Positions 24,608 through 33,584 are shown, counted from the stretch's first letter. The stretch is 64,000 nucleotides of DNA from Bin87 sp965217175 (GCA_965217175.1 OZ244251.1:1302001-1366000); one strand, 5' to 3'. Numbers and translations: made by a program. Notes: a model not told the origin generated them from the letters alone.

Positions 24608-25288
24608 ATGCTCACGAGTTCGTTGGCTACACTCCACGACAACTCCGCCCACGGCGAAGACAGCTACCTGATTCGCGACCTTGGCGACGGCAACTTTCTG
24701 GACGTGGTGCTGGACGGCGTTACCGGCCACGGGGGAAACGAAGCCAGCACGTCGGTTGCGGATGCCCTGCGCGATATCGCCATAACCGGCCCCGAGGACA
24801 TCGTTGCCGTCCTGAATGAACAGAACGAAGATTTCTTTCAGGTGGGGGGCGGGCGGTTTCTGCTGACCACCTTTTCGGCGTCGCTGTATTTGAATGGGCA
24901 ACTGCAAATCGTAAGTGTTGGGGACAGCCCGATATACGTGATCCGGCCCGACAGCCATGAACAATTCAGCGGACGGCACGGCGGATTGATACGCCTGGGT
25001 GTATCTCAGGCGATTGGAGCGGAGGAGAAACTGACCGTGTTTCAAACCACGGTGGACATCACCCACGCAGATCGGCTGGTTGGCTGCACGGACGGAGTGA
25101 GCGACAATCTGCTTGGCGACGAGCTGATGAATATCGTGAGGGGGGCCGCAGACGCTGACGATGCCAGCGGGCAGGTGTCGGCGCTGGTGAATCAGCACAT
25201 CGAACAGGGTCGGGACATACGATTCAGGGGTGGAAGGTTCCGCCACGACGACGAAACGGCCATCTTCAGGTTTTTTAGCGCTGGTTAG
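24608..25288 (+). CDS. PP2C-family protein phosphatase
   Basis: 226 aa, a compact metal-dependent phosphatase. Metal and core motifs are HGEDSYLIRDLGDG, VVLDGVTGHGG (DG-x-GG type), VSVGDSPIYVI, VGCTDGVSDNLL and HDDETAIF. This is the minimal PP2C domain without membrane anchor. A GAGGA site lies upstream of ATG 24608. Its neighbour upstream is the kinase-like gene (23551), suggesting opposing activities on a shared substrate. Confidence 0.85.
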   Translation: MLTSSLATLHDNSAHGEDSYLIRDLGDGNFLDVVLDGVTGHGGNEASTSVADALRDIAITGPEDIVAVLNEQNEDFFQVGGGRFLLTTFSASLYLNGQLQIVSVGDSPIYVIRPDSHEQFSGRHGGLIRLGVSQAIGAEEKLTVFQTTVDITHADRLVGCTDGVSDNLLGDELMNIVRGAADADDASGQVSALVNQHIEQGRDIRFRGGRFRHDDETAIFRFFSAG

Positions 25289-25519
25289 CATTGCGCCATT
25301 GCCGGCTTCGCCGCCGGATTGTGATGGGAAGACCCAAAAGGCTCCCGCGGGGAGTGCAACGTTAGCCTGGACTATTAAACGAATCGTTAGCGTGTGGCGT
25401 GGGCAGCGCCATATTCTGCATGTGGTAGACTATCCGGCAGGCTGAACTAGCCGCGGTCGTAATGAAAAGTCCACACTCGGGCCAGGGCCCGGATTTTGCC
25501 GGGGTGCAAGGAGAGGAAA

Positions 25520-26632
25520 TTGGGCAAGATTAAGGTTGCCATCATTGGCGTGGGTAACTGCGCATCGTCCCTGGTGCAGGGCCTGAGCAAATACGTTGAA
25601 TTGCCGGATGACGAGATCGTCCCTGGAGTGATGCATAATCGCATCGGGGAATATCGCATCGAGGATATTGAGGTTGTGGCTGCGTTTGACGTGGACCAGA
25701 ACAAGGTGGGCAAAGACCTGTCGCAGGCCATTTTCACCGAACCCAACAATACGATAAAGTTCTCCGACGTGCCTTACCTGGGTGTGCCGGTGGAACGCGG
25801 AATGACTCACGACGGGATCGGGCGCTACCTGGCCGACGTGGTGGTGAAGTCGCCTCACAGCACCGCGGACATTTCGGGAATCCTGAAGGACCGCGAGGTG
25901 GACGTGGTCATCAATTACCTGCCGGTGGGCAGTGAGATGGCGACCAAATGGTACGTGGAGCAGATTCTTGACGCGCGCTGTGCCATGATCAACTGCATCC
26001 CGGTGTTCATCGCCCGCGAAGATTACTGGCGGGGTCGGTTCGAGGAACGCGGCGTACCCATCATCGGCGACGATATCAAGTCGCAGGTTGGGGCCACCAT
26101 AGTTCACCGCGTGCTGACGCGCCTGATGGAAAACCGGGGCGCGGAGATCGACAATACGTACCAGCTGAACTTCGGTGGCAATACCGATTTTCTGAACATG
26201 CTGGAGCGTGAACGTCTGATATCCAAAAAAATCTCCAAGACCGGGTCGGTTACCAGCCAGATGGATGAAGAGCCAGAAGCCGATATGATCCACATTGGCC
26301 CCAGCGACCACGTGCCGTGGCTGAAGGACCGGAAATGGTGTTACATCCATATTGATGGGAAGGTGTTCGGCGGGGCTCCGGTGAAGCTGGAAGTGAAACT
26401 GGAGGTTTGGGATAGCCCAAACTCGGCGGGCGTGGTGGTGGATGCCATCCGGTGCGCCAAGCTGGCACTGGACCATGGTCAGAGTGGTGCAGTGATCGGT
26501 CCGTCGGCATACTTCATGAAGAGTCCGCCGATCCAGTTTACCGATTCCGAAGCCCACGACATGGTGGAGGAGTTCATCGCCGACCCGGAGGTAGCGGCAG
26601 CGAAGATCGTGAAACCCGGAGGCGATGCGTAG
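25520..26632 (+). CDS. ino1: Inositol-3-phosphate synthase
   Basis: 370 aa NAD-dependent enzyme making 1D-myo-inositol 3-phosphate from glucose 6-phosphate. NAD motif VAIIGVGNCASSLVQG at residues 6-21; later blocks INYLPVGSEMATKWY, DDIKSQVGATIVHRVL and LNFGGNTDFLNM are family signatures of the actinobacterial/archaeal short type. The start is TTG 25520, with AGGAGAGG five bases upstream. Two lipid-glycosylation genes follow, so the product likely feeds inositol phospholipid synthesis. The 230-base gap upstream holds no gene. Confidence 0.95.
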   Translation: MGKIKVAIIGVGNCASSLVQGLSKYVELPDDEIVPGVMHNRIGEYRIEDIEVVAAFDVDQNKVGKDLSQAIFTEPNNTIKFSDVPYLGVPVERGMTHDGIGRYLADVVVKSPHSTADISGILKDREVDVVINYLPVGSEMATKWYVEQILDARCAMINCIPVFIAREDYWRGRFEERGVPIIGDDIKSQVGATIVHRVLTRLMENRGAEIDNTYQLNFGGNTDFLNMLERERLISKKISKTGSVTSQMDEEPEADMIHIGPSDHVPWLKDRKWCYIHIDGKVFGGAPVKLEVKLEVWDSPNSAGVVVDAIRCAKLALDHGQSGAVIGPSAYFMKSPPIQFTDSEAHDMVEEFIADPEVAAAKIVKPGGDA

Positions 26633-26689
26633 GGCCAACAACGTGCGGTAGCTGGGTGATGCTGTGTTGGGAGGGAGATAGCCAGGGCC

Positions 26690-27844
26690 ATGAAAATCGC
26701 CATGGTGTCTCCCTACGACTTCACTTGGCCCGGCGGTGTCAACGCCCACGTGGCTCAATTGTCTGCTGAATTAGGGGAACGCGGGCATTGCGTACAGGTT
26801 ATCGCACCGCAAACGCCGCAACGACCGTTGGCTACTGACATTCACGGCGGGCGATTCATATCGATGGGGCGCACTGTGCGGCTATCGGCCGGCGGTTCCA
26901 CGGCGCGGGTTTCGATGTCACCCTGGATCTACCCGCGAGTTCGGAACCTGATGGCCCGGGAATCTTTTGACGTGGTACACATTCACGAACCGCTGGCTCC
27001 CCTGCTGCCCTGGATGGTACTGCAACACTCCAGGTCGGTGAATATAGGCACCTTTCATGCTTTCTCCGAACGCCACCGACTGTACCGATTCTGGCGGCCT
27101 TCGCTGGGGCGCTGGCAGCAGCGATTGCACGGTCGGATAGCGGTATCTCCGGCGGCGCGTTCGTTCGTAGCTCCGCATTTTCCGGGGCACGATTACCGCG
27201 TCATTCCCAACGGAATCGACTACGACCATTTTGCCCGTGGCGAGGCTTTCCCGCATCTGCGCGACGGGAGGTTCAACGTACTGTTCGTGGGCCGAAAAGA
27301 CGATCGGAAAGGATTGCGATACCTGGTAGAGGCCTGCGCCCGATTGCGTGCCGAACGGGACGACCTGCGCCTGATAATCGTGGGTCCCGGCGGGCTGGAC
27401 AGGGAGAGTCAACGCACTGTCGCCACGCTGACCCGCATGGACGCGGAATCGGTGATGGATGCCGGCACGGTGTCTTACCAGGATTTGCCCCGCTACTACG
27501 CCAGCGCCGACGTATTCTGCAGCCCGGCCACCGGCGGGGAGAGTTTCGGGATCGTGCTGCTGGAAGCGATGGCGGCGGGAGCGCCGGTGGTGGCTTCTGA
27601 TATCGACGGGTACCGGGACGTGGTTGCCCACGAGCAGCAGGGGTTGTTGACGACGCCGCGGGATCCGGCAGCTGTTGCCAGCGCGATCAGGCGCATCGCG
27701 GACAGCCCGGACCTGGCAGGGCGATTGTCGGCGGCCGGCCGGGAAACGGCGGCGGACCATCGTTGGCAATTAATCGCCTCCGACGTGGAGGAATATTATT
27801 ACCAGTGCATCGAGGAGGCCAGTATCCGTGGCATTGCCAGGTAG
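26690..27844 (+). CDS. GT4 glycosyltransferase, PimA-like
   Basis: 384 aa GT-B retaining glycosyltransferase. The opening MVSPYDFTWPGGVNAHVAQL and FDVVHIHEPLAPLLPW match phosphatidylinositol mannosyltransferase PimA and relatives. The donor-site region is RVIPNGIDYDHF and the catalytic EX7E motif is in ESFGIVLLEAMAAGAPVV. With ino1 before it and a CDP-alcohol phosphotransferase overlapping its end, mannosylation of phosphatidylinositol is the best guess, but other glycolipids are possible. Ends 17 bases inside the next gene. Confidence 0.88.
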   Translation: MKIAMVSPYDFTWPGGVNAHVAQLSAELGERGHCVQVIAPQTPQRPLATDIHGGRFISMGRTVRLSAGGSTARVSMSPWIYPRVRNLMARESFDVVHIHEPLAPLLPWMVLQHSRSVNIGTFHAFSERHRLYRFWRPSLGRWQQRLHGRIAVSPAARSFVAPHFPGHDYRVIPNGIDYDHFARGEAFPHLRDGRFNVLFVGRKDDRKGLRYLVEACARLRAERDDLRLIIVGPGGLDRESQRTVATLTRMDAESVMDAGTVSYQDLPRYYASADVFCSPATGGESFGIVLLEAMAAGAPVVASDIDGYRDVVAHEQQGLLTTPRDPAAVASAIRRIADSPDLAGRLSAAGRETAADHRWQLIASDVEEYYYQCIEEASIRGIAR

Positions 27845-28460
27845 AGAGCAGTTCAGGGCTGCGGTTTTGCGTTACGTAGAGGTTCCCGGAGCGCGCGGGC
27901 TGAACGCGGTGGGACTCACTCCCAATATCGTCACGGTGTTCGGTTTCCTGGTATGCGTTGCCGCAGCGGCGCTGGTTGCCATGGACTGGCCGCTGTACGG
28001 CGGGATCGTATTCCTGGTGGGCAGCTTTCTCGACCTGTTTGACGGGGCACTGGCCCGTTTGACCAACCGGGCATCTCCCTTCGGGGCGCTGCTGGATTCG
28101 GTGTTCGATCGGTTGGGTGAGGCGGCGTTGTTCGTGGGCCTGGGATTGTATTACCTTTGGGCGGAACTGGAGCCGAATCAGCTGTTGCTGAGCATGCTGG
28201 CGGTGCTTTTGGGACTGGTGTTTTCGCAGGGTGTTTCGTACCTGCGGGCCAGGGGTGAAGGGTTGGGAGCGTTCACGCGATCGGGCATCATGACGCGATC
28301 GGAGCGGGTTGTTATTCTGGGCGGAGGGTTGATTGCGGAAGGGTTGGCTCCGGTGCCGGTGATGGTGTGGGTGATCTGGTTGATCGCGGCGGTGTCCTGT
28401 TTCACGCTGTTCCAGCGCATGTTTACGATTCGGGGGATTTTGGACCAACAGGACAGTTAG
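27828..28460 (+). CDS. CDP-alcohol phosphatidyltransferase, probable phosphatidylinositol phosphate synthase
   Basis: 210 aa integral membrane enzyme that joins CDP-diacylglycerol (or similar) to an alcohol. The signature D-x2-D-G-x2-A-R ... G-x3-D-x3-D is visible in DLFDGALARLTN and FGALLDSVFDR (residues about 64-93). About six hydrophobic helices. GTG start 27828 with AGGAGG lies inside the 3' end of the glycosyltransferase gene, so translation is coupled. Context with ino1 suggests inositol phosphate as acceptor, as in actinobacterial PgsA1; PgsA (glycerol phosphate) is the alternative. Confidence 0.87.
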   Translation: MALPGREQFRAAVLRYVEVPGARGLNAVGLTPNIVTVFGFLVCVAAAALVAMDWPLYGGIVFLVGSFLDLFDGALARLTNRASPFGALLDSVFDRLGEAALFVGLGLYYLWAELEPNQLLLSMLAVLLGLVFSQGVSYLRARGEGLGAFTRSGIMTRSERVVILGGGLIAEGLAPVPVMVWVIWLIAAVSCFTLFQRMFTIRGILDQQDS

Positions 28461-28469
28461 CAGACGGAC

Positions 28470-29190
28470 GGGGCGGAATTGCCACGTCGCGGTGCTGCTC
28501 GCAATAACTGCGGGTTGGGATGATCCTTCGACAGGGTCAGGACGAACGGGAGGGTTCACCCTCACCCCCGTATCAAGTACGGGGCAGGCTCCAACCCTCT
28601 CCCATCGAGGGAGAGGGGGTCTTTCTGAGGGCTCAGTATGAGCGGGGGTTAGCCCTCACCCCCGTATTTCCCGCGAAGGCGGGAATCCACCCACCCCTGC
28701 CCCCGGTGGATTCCGGATCAAGTCCGGAATGACTGGGGTACGCCAGGCCTGGCAACGGAATTGCCACGTCGCGGTGCTGCTCGCAATAACTGCGGGTTGG
28801 GATGATCCTTCGACAGGCTCAGGACGAACGGCATGGCCCACCCTCACCCCAACCCTCTCCCATCGAGGGAGAGGGGGTCTTTCTGCGGGCTCGGGATGAG
28901 CGGGGGTTAGCCCTCATCCCCGTATTTCCCGCGAAGGCGGGAATCCACCCACCCCTGCCTCAGGACGAACGGCATGGCCCACCCTCACCCCAACCCTCTC
29001 CCATCGAGGGAGAGGGGGTCTTTCTGCGGGCTCGGGATGAGCGGGGGTTAGCCCTCATCCCCGTATTTCCCGCGAAGGCGGGAATCCACCCACCCCTGCC
29101 CCCGGTGGATTCCGGATCAAGTCCGGAATGACTGGGGTACGCCAGGCCTGGCAACGAGATTGCCAACCCCCGCATCGAGTACGGGGTCGC
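28470..29190. repeat. Large repeat block with long direct repeats
   Basis: The 875 bases between 28460 and 29336 are almost entirely repeats. All four dispersed families occur in fixed order: TTGCCACGTCGCGGTGCTGC, CCTTCGACAGGGTCAGGACG, CCTCTCCCATCGAGGGAGAG, CCCGCGAAGGCGGGAATCC, and GGATTCCGGATCAAGTCCGG. The whole series (28480-28800) recurs from about 28790 to 29160. No gene is present, although the repeats give open frames. Confidence 0.9.
28819..29100. repeat. Perfect tandem duplication of 141 bp
   Basis: Bases 28819-28959 and 28960-29100 appear identical by eye, each starting TCAGGACGAACGGCATGGCC and ending CCACCCACCCCTGCC. Identity implies a recent duplication, or an assembly artefact in a repeat. 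Confidence 0.88.
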
Positions 29191-29335
29191 AATGGCATTA
29201 GGGGACAATCGAAAGACCGTGGATGATGATAGGTCGGTAATGACATTATTGACGGCTACGTAGTACACTGGCCGGGAAATTGGGTGCCAGATTTTCGCGT
29301 CGATTGATTCCGGCCGTCGCACAGGAGATGAGACC

Positions 29336-29809
29336 TTGCCACGAGATCTTAACGCAGGAATAGATGGTTCGGGGCTCCGCGTGGCCGTTGTAGCCGCCCG
29401 GTTCAACAACGTTATCACCAAAAACCTGATGGAAGGGGCGCTGTCTACGTTGGCGCAGTACGGGGTGCGCGATGACGACATAGCCACCGCGTGGGTACCT
29501 GGTTCTTTCGAATTGCCGGTGGTGGCAAAGACCCTGGCGGCGTCGGGACAATACGATGCCGTGATCTGCCTGGGGGCCGTAATCCGTGGGGAAACCAGCC
29601 ATTACGACATGGTGTGCAATCAGGCCGCGTCGGGCATCGCCGCGGTCAGTAGGGAAACGGGGATACCGACGATGTTCGGGGTTTTGACGACGGAAAATCT
29701 GGAGCAGGCCATCAACAGATCCGGCGGGAAAGTGGGCAACCTGGGATCGGATTGCGCGGTGGGGGCGATTGAGTCGGTCCGGCTGTTGCAGTCGATCAAA
29801 ACCGGTTGA
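29336..29809 (+). CDS. ribH: 6,7-dimethyl-8-ribityllumazine synthase
   Basis: 157 aa, penultimate enzyme of riboflavin synthesis; condenses 5-amino-6-ribitylaminouracil with dihydroxybutanone phosphate. Family motifs: VAARFNNVITKNLMEGAL, WVPGSFELPVVAKTLA, CLGAVIRGETSHYDMVCN (with the catalytic His of the family in SHYD), and GVLTTENLEQAINRSGG. The start is TTG 29336 behind AGGAG. No other riboflavin genes are adjacent. The many flavoproteins in this window would depend on this pathway. Confidence 0.95.
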   Translation: MPRDLNAGIDGSGLRVAVVAARFNNVITKNLMEGALSTLAQYGVRDDDIATAWVPGSFELPVVAKTLAASGQYDAVICLGAVIRGETSHYDMVCNQAASGIAAVSRETGIPTMFGVLTTENLEQAINRSGGKVGNLGSDCAVGAIESVRLLQSIKTG

Positions 29810-29840
29810 GCCGCGCCGCTGCGTTTGGGTAGTCGTTTTA

Positions 29841-29872
29841 CGCCGGGGCAGGTTAGGGGCCCCGGCGTTTCG
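29841..29872 (+). terminator. Probable terminator after ribH
   Basis: CGCCGGGGC (29841-29849) and GCCCCGGCG (29859-29867) form a perfect 9-bp GC stem with loop AGGTTAGGG, followed by TTTCGC. The T run is short. Confidence 0.6.
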
Positions 29873-29928
29873 CTGGATATCTAGAGGTGGGCGGCCAGAG
29901 GTCGCCCTGCATATTACGGAGGCACCTG

Positions 29929-30843
29929 ATGGAATTTGGCGTAACCATCCCCAATAACTGGGGTTTGGAGGACCCGCGAACAGTGATCGAGTTTGGCCCG
30001 ATGGCCGAAGAGCTGGGATACGATTCGGTGTGGGTTATGGACCACCTGTTCAACACCGGGTACATCCGGGAACGGTTGGACGACAAGCCGTACTACCATC
30101 CGATGGCCACGCTGTCGCACATATCGGCGTTGACGTCGAAGGTACAACTGGGAACGTCGGTACTGGTGCTGCCGTACCACAATCCGGTTGAGCTGGCGAA
30201 GTATGCGGCTACGCTGGATCAGATGTCCGGGGGGCGTGTGGTATTGGGCGTGGGAGTGGGTGCGATGACGCCCGAGTTCGAGGCGTTGGGTATTCCGCTC
30301 AGCCAACGGGGTTCCCTGACCAACGAGTCGATGGACGTGATGCGCGAACTGTGGTCAAACGAAGACCCTCGCTATCAGAGCGCCCGCTGGGAGTTCAGCG
30401 ACCTGAAGTTCTCGCCGAAACCTCGACAGGTGATGAACGGTGCGCCGAACGTGCCCCTGTGGGTGGGTGGGAACAGTCCGGGAGCGCACCGGCGGGCGGC
30501 CCGGCGTGGCAACGGGTGGCATCCCTCGGGGGTGACGGCGGAGGAGTTTGCGATTGGTCGCCGCCACATCATGGAACTGGCGGAAGCGGCGGGGCGAAAT
30601 CCTGACGAACTGGTGATGTCGGTGCGGGTTGAGGTGGAAGCTCACGGGCGTCCGTCCAGTGACCGGGCTGCGGATCGGGCGCGCTTGCCCGGCGACGACG
30701 CGGCGGGAATGGCGGCCGGCATAGCGGCATTCCGTGAGGCTGGCGTGTCGCATCTGGTGATGGCCCTGAACACCGGGGATGTGTCCCGGATTCGCGAGTT
30801 GATGCAGGTTATCGCCGCCGACGTGATCCCGCAGTTCCGTTAG
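29929..30843 (+). CDS. LLM-class (F420/FMN-dependent) oxidoreductase
   Basis: 304 aa luciferase-like protein. Start MEFGVTIPNNWG at ATG 29929 with GGAGG upstream. Typical blocks: YDSVWVMDHLFNTGYI, LGTSVLVLPYHNPVELAKYAATLDQMSGGRVVLGVGVGAM, and VPLWVGGNSPGAHRRAARRGNGWHP. The last two resemble F420-dependent subfamilies (TIGR03619-like). Function unknown; different subfamily from the one at 15932. Monocistronic between a terminator and a convergent gene. Confidence 0.87.
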   Translation: MEFGVTIPNNWGLEDPRTVIEFGPMAEELGYDSVWVMDHLFNTGYIRERLDDKPYYHPMATLSHISALTSKVQLGTSVLVLPYHNPVELAKYAATLDQMSGGRVVLGVGVGAMTPEFEALGIPLSQRGSLTNESMDVMRELWSNEDPRYQSARWEFSDLKFSPKPRQVMNGAPNVPLWVGGNSPGAHRRAARRGNGWHPSGVTAEEFAIGRRHIMELAEAAGRNPDELVMSVRVEVEAHGRPSSDRAADRARLPGDDAAGMAAGIAAFREAGVSHLVMALNTGDVSRIRELMQVIAADVIPQFR

Positions 30844-30866
30844 TCCGGCCGGGTGGGCAGGCGGGG

Positions 30867-32237
30867 TTAGAGCCGGGGTTCCAGGGAATCCAGGTCTTCC
30901 AACAGGGAGGACATGGAATCCGCCGGCGGTTCGGTTTGCTGCCTCCCGTAGTAGTAGTCTTGGAACCCGTCCACGATACGGTGGACCGGCGGTTCGGGGA
31001 GGGTTTCGGAGACATCCCGCCGGTGTTCGTGGGGCGTTTGCCCCTCGCGGCGGGGTCGACCCACGGTGGTTGCCACGTCCAGCATCCGGTGGTACACGTC
31101 TCGGGGCGTAGCAGGTGGCGGACGGTTACGGCGCAGGTTGGAGGCCCAGTTGGCCCAACCGGAAAAGGCGTCGGATATATCCTGGCCGGCGCCCTGCCAG
31201 GTGAACAGGGATTCTCGGACTTCACCTTCGGAGTAGTTGCCGCCAACGAGGCGACGCCGTCGAAACATGCGGAACAAAACCCAAGCGGCCAGGGACACCG
31301 CTGAGATGGCCGCCAACCACTTGAGAGCGGTGAGAATCAAGCCGGGCGGGCCGTCGCCTTCGGCGTCCCTGAGGCTGTCGTGGAGTTCCTGAATCTGGGT
31401 GCGCGCCAGCTCCAGGCCACTGAGATCGCCGCCGCCGAAAAATCCGGATACCCAGTTGCCCAGGGCGACCATGCCGGCGGCCAATAACCCCAGCAACAGA
31501 AGTACGGGCCGCAACACCCACAGGCCCAACCAGCCGAGTCCGCCGGTGACGGCACGGGTCAAGTCGTCGAGTCCGCCCACGCCGGCGGCTCCCAACACCA
31601 GAGCCAGGACCAACACAGCGGCGACTCCCAGGCCGATGGACGCCATCCAGCCCCGGCTCATGTGTCCGGTGGCGCCCTCGGAGGTGAATCGACTCATGGC
31701 AAGTCCGTACAACCCGACGGCGAAATAACCAAACAGGAGAGGCCATTGGACGATGTTGGCTTCGATCAAGGGGTCGGAGGCAACGGCGACCACGATGGTC
31801 ACGACGCCACGAACGAAGGCGTTGCGAAGGACGTCCAGGGTTACGTCGTCGCGGGCGATGGCAGTGCCGCGCCACCACATGGCCAGCATGAACGCGATGG
31901 ATAACGCCAAAGCAGCAATGGCGCGGAGGTCGCCACTGAAGACGCTGCCGAGGGGGAACCAGCCGGCGCCCATGCTGACACCGGCCAGAACCAGTACCGA
32001 CGCGGCGCTCAGAATCAGGCCGATGATGCCCCGCAGGTTCAGGGAGAATTGTATGGTTTGCACGTACCATGACAGAATGAACGACCAAAACATGGCCAGG
32101 GCCATGACCGGAAGAGGGATAGCTGCTTCGGGCAGTTGGAGTACGTTTGCGATTAACCGACAAACGAGGTAAACCGCGCAGCCTTCGAGGAACAGGGCGA
32201 TGAACACGATCATCGCGGATCGGGTAAACCTACCCAC
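30867..32237 (-). CDS. Multispanning membrane protein with C-terminal DUF4129
   Basis: 456 aa. Seven or more hydrophobic helices in the first 250 residues, another near residue 300 (LTALKWLAAISAVSLAAWVLF), then a cytoplasmic tail. The tail (residues about 375-430) has the DUF4129 pattern VYHRMLDVATTVGRPRREGQ and VHRIVDGFQDYYYG. Such proteins accompany MoxR ATPases, DUF58 proteins and transglutaminases. Its start overlaps the stop of the DUF58 gene by eight bases, so the two are translationally coupled. Confidence 0.83.
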   Translation of the reverse strand: MGRFTRSAMIVFIALFLEGCAVYLVCRLIANVLQLPEAAIPLPVMALAMFWSFILSWYVQTIQFSLNLRGIIGLILSAASVLVLAGVSMGAGWFPLGSVFSGDLRAIAALALSIAFMLAMWWRGTAIARDDVTLDVLRNAFVRGVVTIVVAVASDPLIEANIVQWPLLFGYFAVGLYGLAMSRFTSEGATGHMSRGWMASIGLGVAAVLVLALVLGAAGVGGLDDLTRAVTGGLGWLGLWVLRPVLLLLGLLAAGMVALGNWVSGFFGGGDLSGLELARTQIQELHDSLRDAEGDGPPGLILTALKWLAAISAVSLAAWVLFRMFRRRRLVGGNYSEGEVRESLFTWQGAGQDISDAFSGWANWASNLRRNRPPPATPRDVYHRMLDVATTVGRPRREGQTPHEHRRDVSETLPEPPVHRIVDGFQDYYYGRQQTEPPADSMSSLLEDLDSLEPRL

Positions 32238-33534
32238 CGGTTACCTCCTCATCCGGCATTTCCTCGGGGGACTGTCGCCAGGCGGCGTCGAGATCGTCGG
32301 CGGCCCAGTCGTCGCGCCAAACATCTTCCAAAGCGGCGAGGCTGGAACCGGCGAGAAAGACCGATACCTCTGCGGGCAACGCGGCGGCGGCCGGGCCGGG
32401 ATCGCCGTCGCCGGCATAGAATATGACGAGGCGGTGGCCCCGCCGGCGGATCTCGTCGGCTTCCTGCACCACGGCTCGGGACAGGATGGCGGTAACCAGC
32501 ACAACGGTAGACCCGGCCGGTAACCGGCGTGCCTCGGCGCCCAGCACCACCGGCAGTTCGGCGACCCAGAAAGGTCCTGCCATGGCCAGTGACTCCAGGG
32601 TTGCCTCCAGCTGCGGTTGACCGGACCCGGAGGGCACCAGGATCCATTTGCTGGAGTATGAAGCGACGGCATTGCTGACCAACCCGAACGTGTAGTCCTG
32701 CCGCTCGGCGTGGGCTGCGACGGAAGCCGCAACGGTAACGGCGCGTTCGAAGAGACGCCGGTTGCTCCCCTGCCAGGCGGCGTCGCCGGTGCGAGCATTG
32801 AGAGCGATGAGCATGTGCTGGGTTGCGGCCGGCTCGAAAACGCGAGTCTCCAGCTTTCCGTGGCGCGCGGTGGATTTCCAGTCGATATGTTTAAGCGGAT
32901 CGGTGGGGACGTAGTCGCGGAGGCCGACGAAACGGCTGGGATCGTCCTGGATGCGACGAAGGCCGCGGGTTATGCCCATCGGTTGTTCCCACAGCGTCAG
33001 CAACTGGCGCAAGTCTACGATGCGGGGGTAGACCAGCAGGTATTCCACGTCGGGCACGTTCATTTCGGCGGCGCTGAAACCGAAGATATCGCCACTGCGA
33101 AGGCGGGCCGGGCCGATGCGGTGGTTGCCCCGGGTGCGGCAGCGTACCCGGTAACGCCAGGTGGTGCGCTGGTACGGCAGCAGGGAGGTGGTGATGCGGT
33201 GATCCAGCTCGGCCTCAGCGCCGACGCCGCGTTGGTGGGTGCCGGAGGTTTGCAACCCGATGGGGAAGGCATCGGAGATGTCCAGCCAGATCATGGGAAG
33301 CAGCTTGCCGTTGTCAACGGTAATGAAGTAATCGACGACGTCGCCGATGAAAGCGCGCCTTCGCTCAAGGCTTCGACTGTAACTGACGCGACGGAACGCG
33401 AATCGGGGCCAATGCTTGCCGGTGAGCCAGATGACGAGCACCAGAACGCCGACGACAATGATCAACGCCTGGCTGGCGAGCAGGCCGGTCAGGATGAGGA
33501 TACTGGCAACGATTACCCACAGGTCGCTGAGCAT
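32230..33534 (-). CDS. DUF58 (vWA-like) membrane protein
   Basis: 434 aa. Two N-terminal membrane helices (LWVIVASILILTGLLASQA and LIIVVGVLVLVIWLTG), a beta-rich segment, and the DUF58 core FVGLRDYVPTDPLKHIDWKSTARHGKLETRVFEPA at residues about 196-230, followed by a von Willebrand A-like fold (MLIALNAR, a MIDAS-like start). DUF58 proteins are usually clients of a MoxR AAA ATPase. No moxR is upstream here: the next 380 bases are repeats. ATG 33534 begins directly with the first helix. Confidence 0.86.
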   Translation of the reverse strand: MLSDLWVIVASILILTGLLASQALIIVVGVLVLVIWLTGKHWPRFAFRRVSYSRSLERRRAFIGDVVDYFITVDNGKLLPMIWLDISDAFPIGLQTSGTHQRGVGAEAELDHRITTSLLPYQRTTWRYRVRCRTRGNHRIGPARLRSGDIFGFSAAEMNVPDVEYLLVYPRIVDLRQLLTLWEQPMGITRGLRRIQDDPSRFVGLRDYVPTDPLKHIDWKSTARHGKLETRVFEPAATQHMLIALNARTGDAAWQGSNRRLFERAVTVAASVAAHAERQDYTFGLVSNAVASYSSKWILVPSGSGQPQLEATLESLAMAGPFWVAELPVVLGAEARRLPAGSTVVLVTAILSRAVVQEADEIRRRGHRLVIFYAGDGDPGPAAAALPAEVSVFLAGSSLAALEDVWRDDWAADDLDAAWRQSPEEMPDEEVTGG

Positions 33535-33584
33535 TGGGCAAGGATAACCGATTTGAGGGCGGCAGTCATTGTTGTTTTCGCACC

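Noticed and set aside
28802..29131. Open frame with a perfectly duplicated 47-residue unit, looking like a repeat protein
   Set aside because: The frame is made entirely of dispersed non-coding repeats; no ribosome site and the same modules occur in other frames elsewhere.
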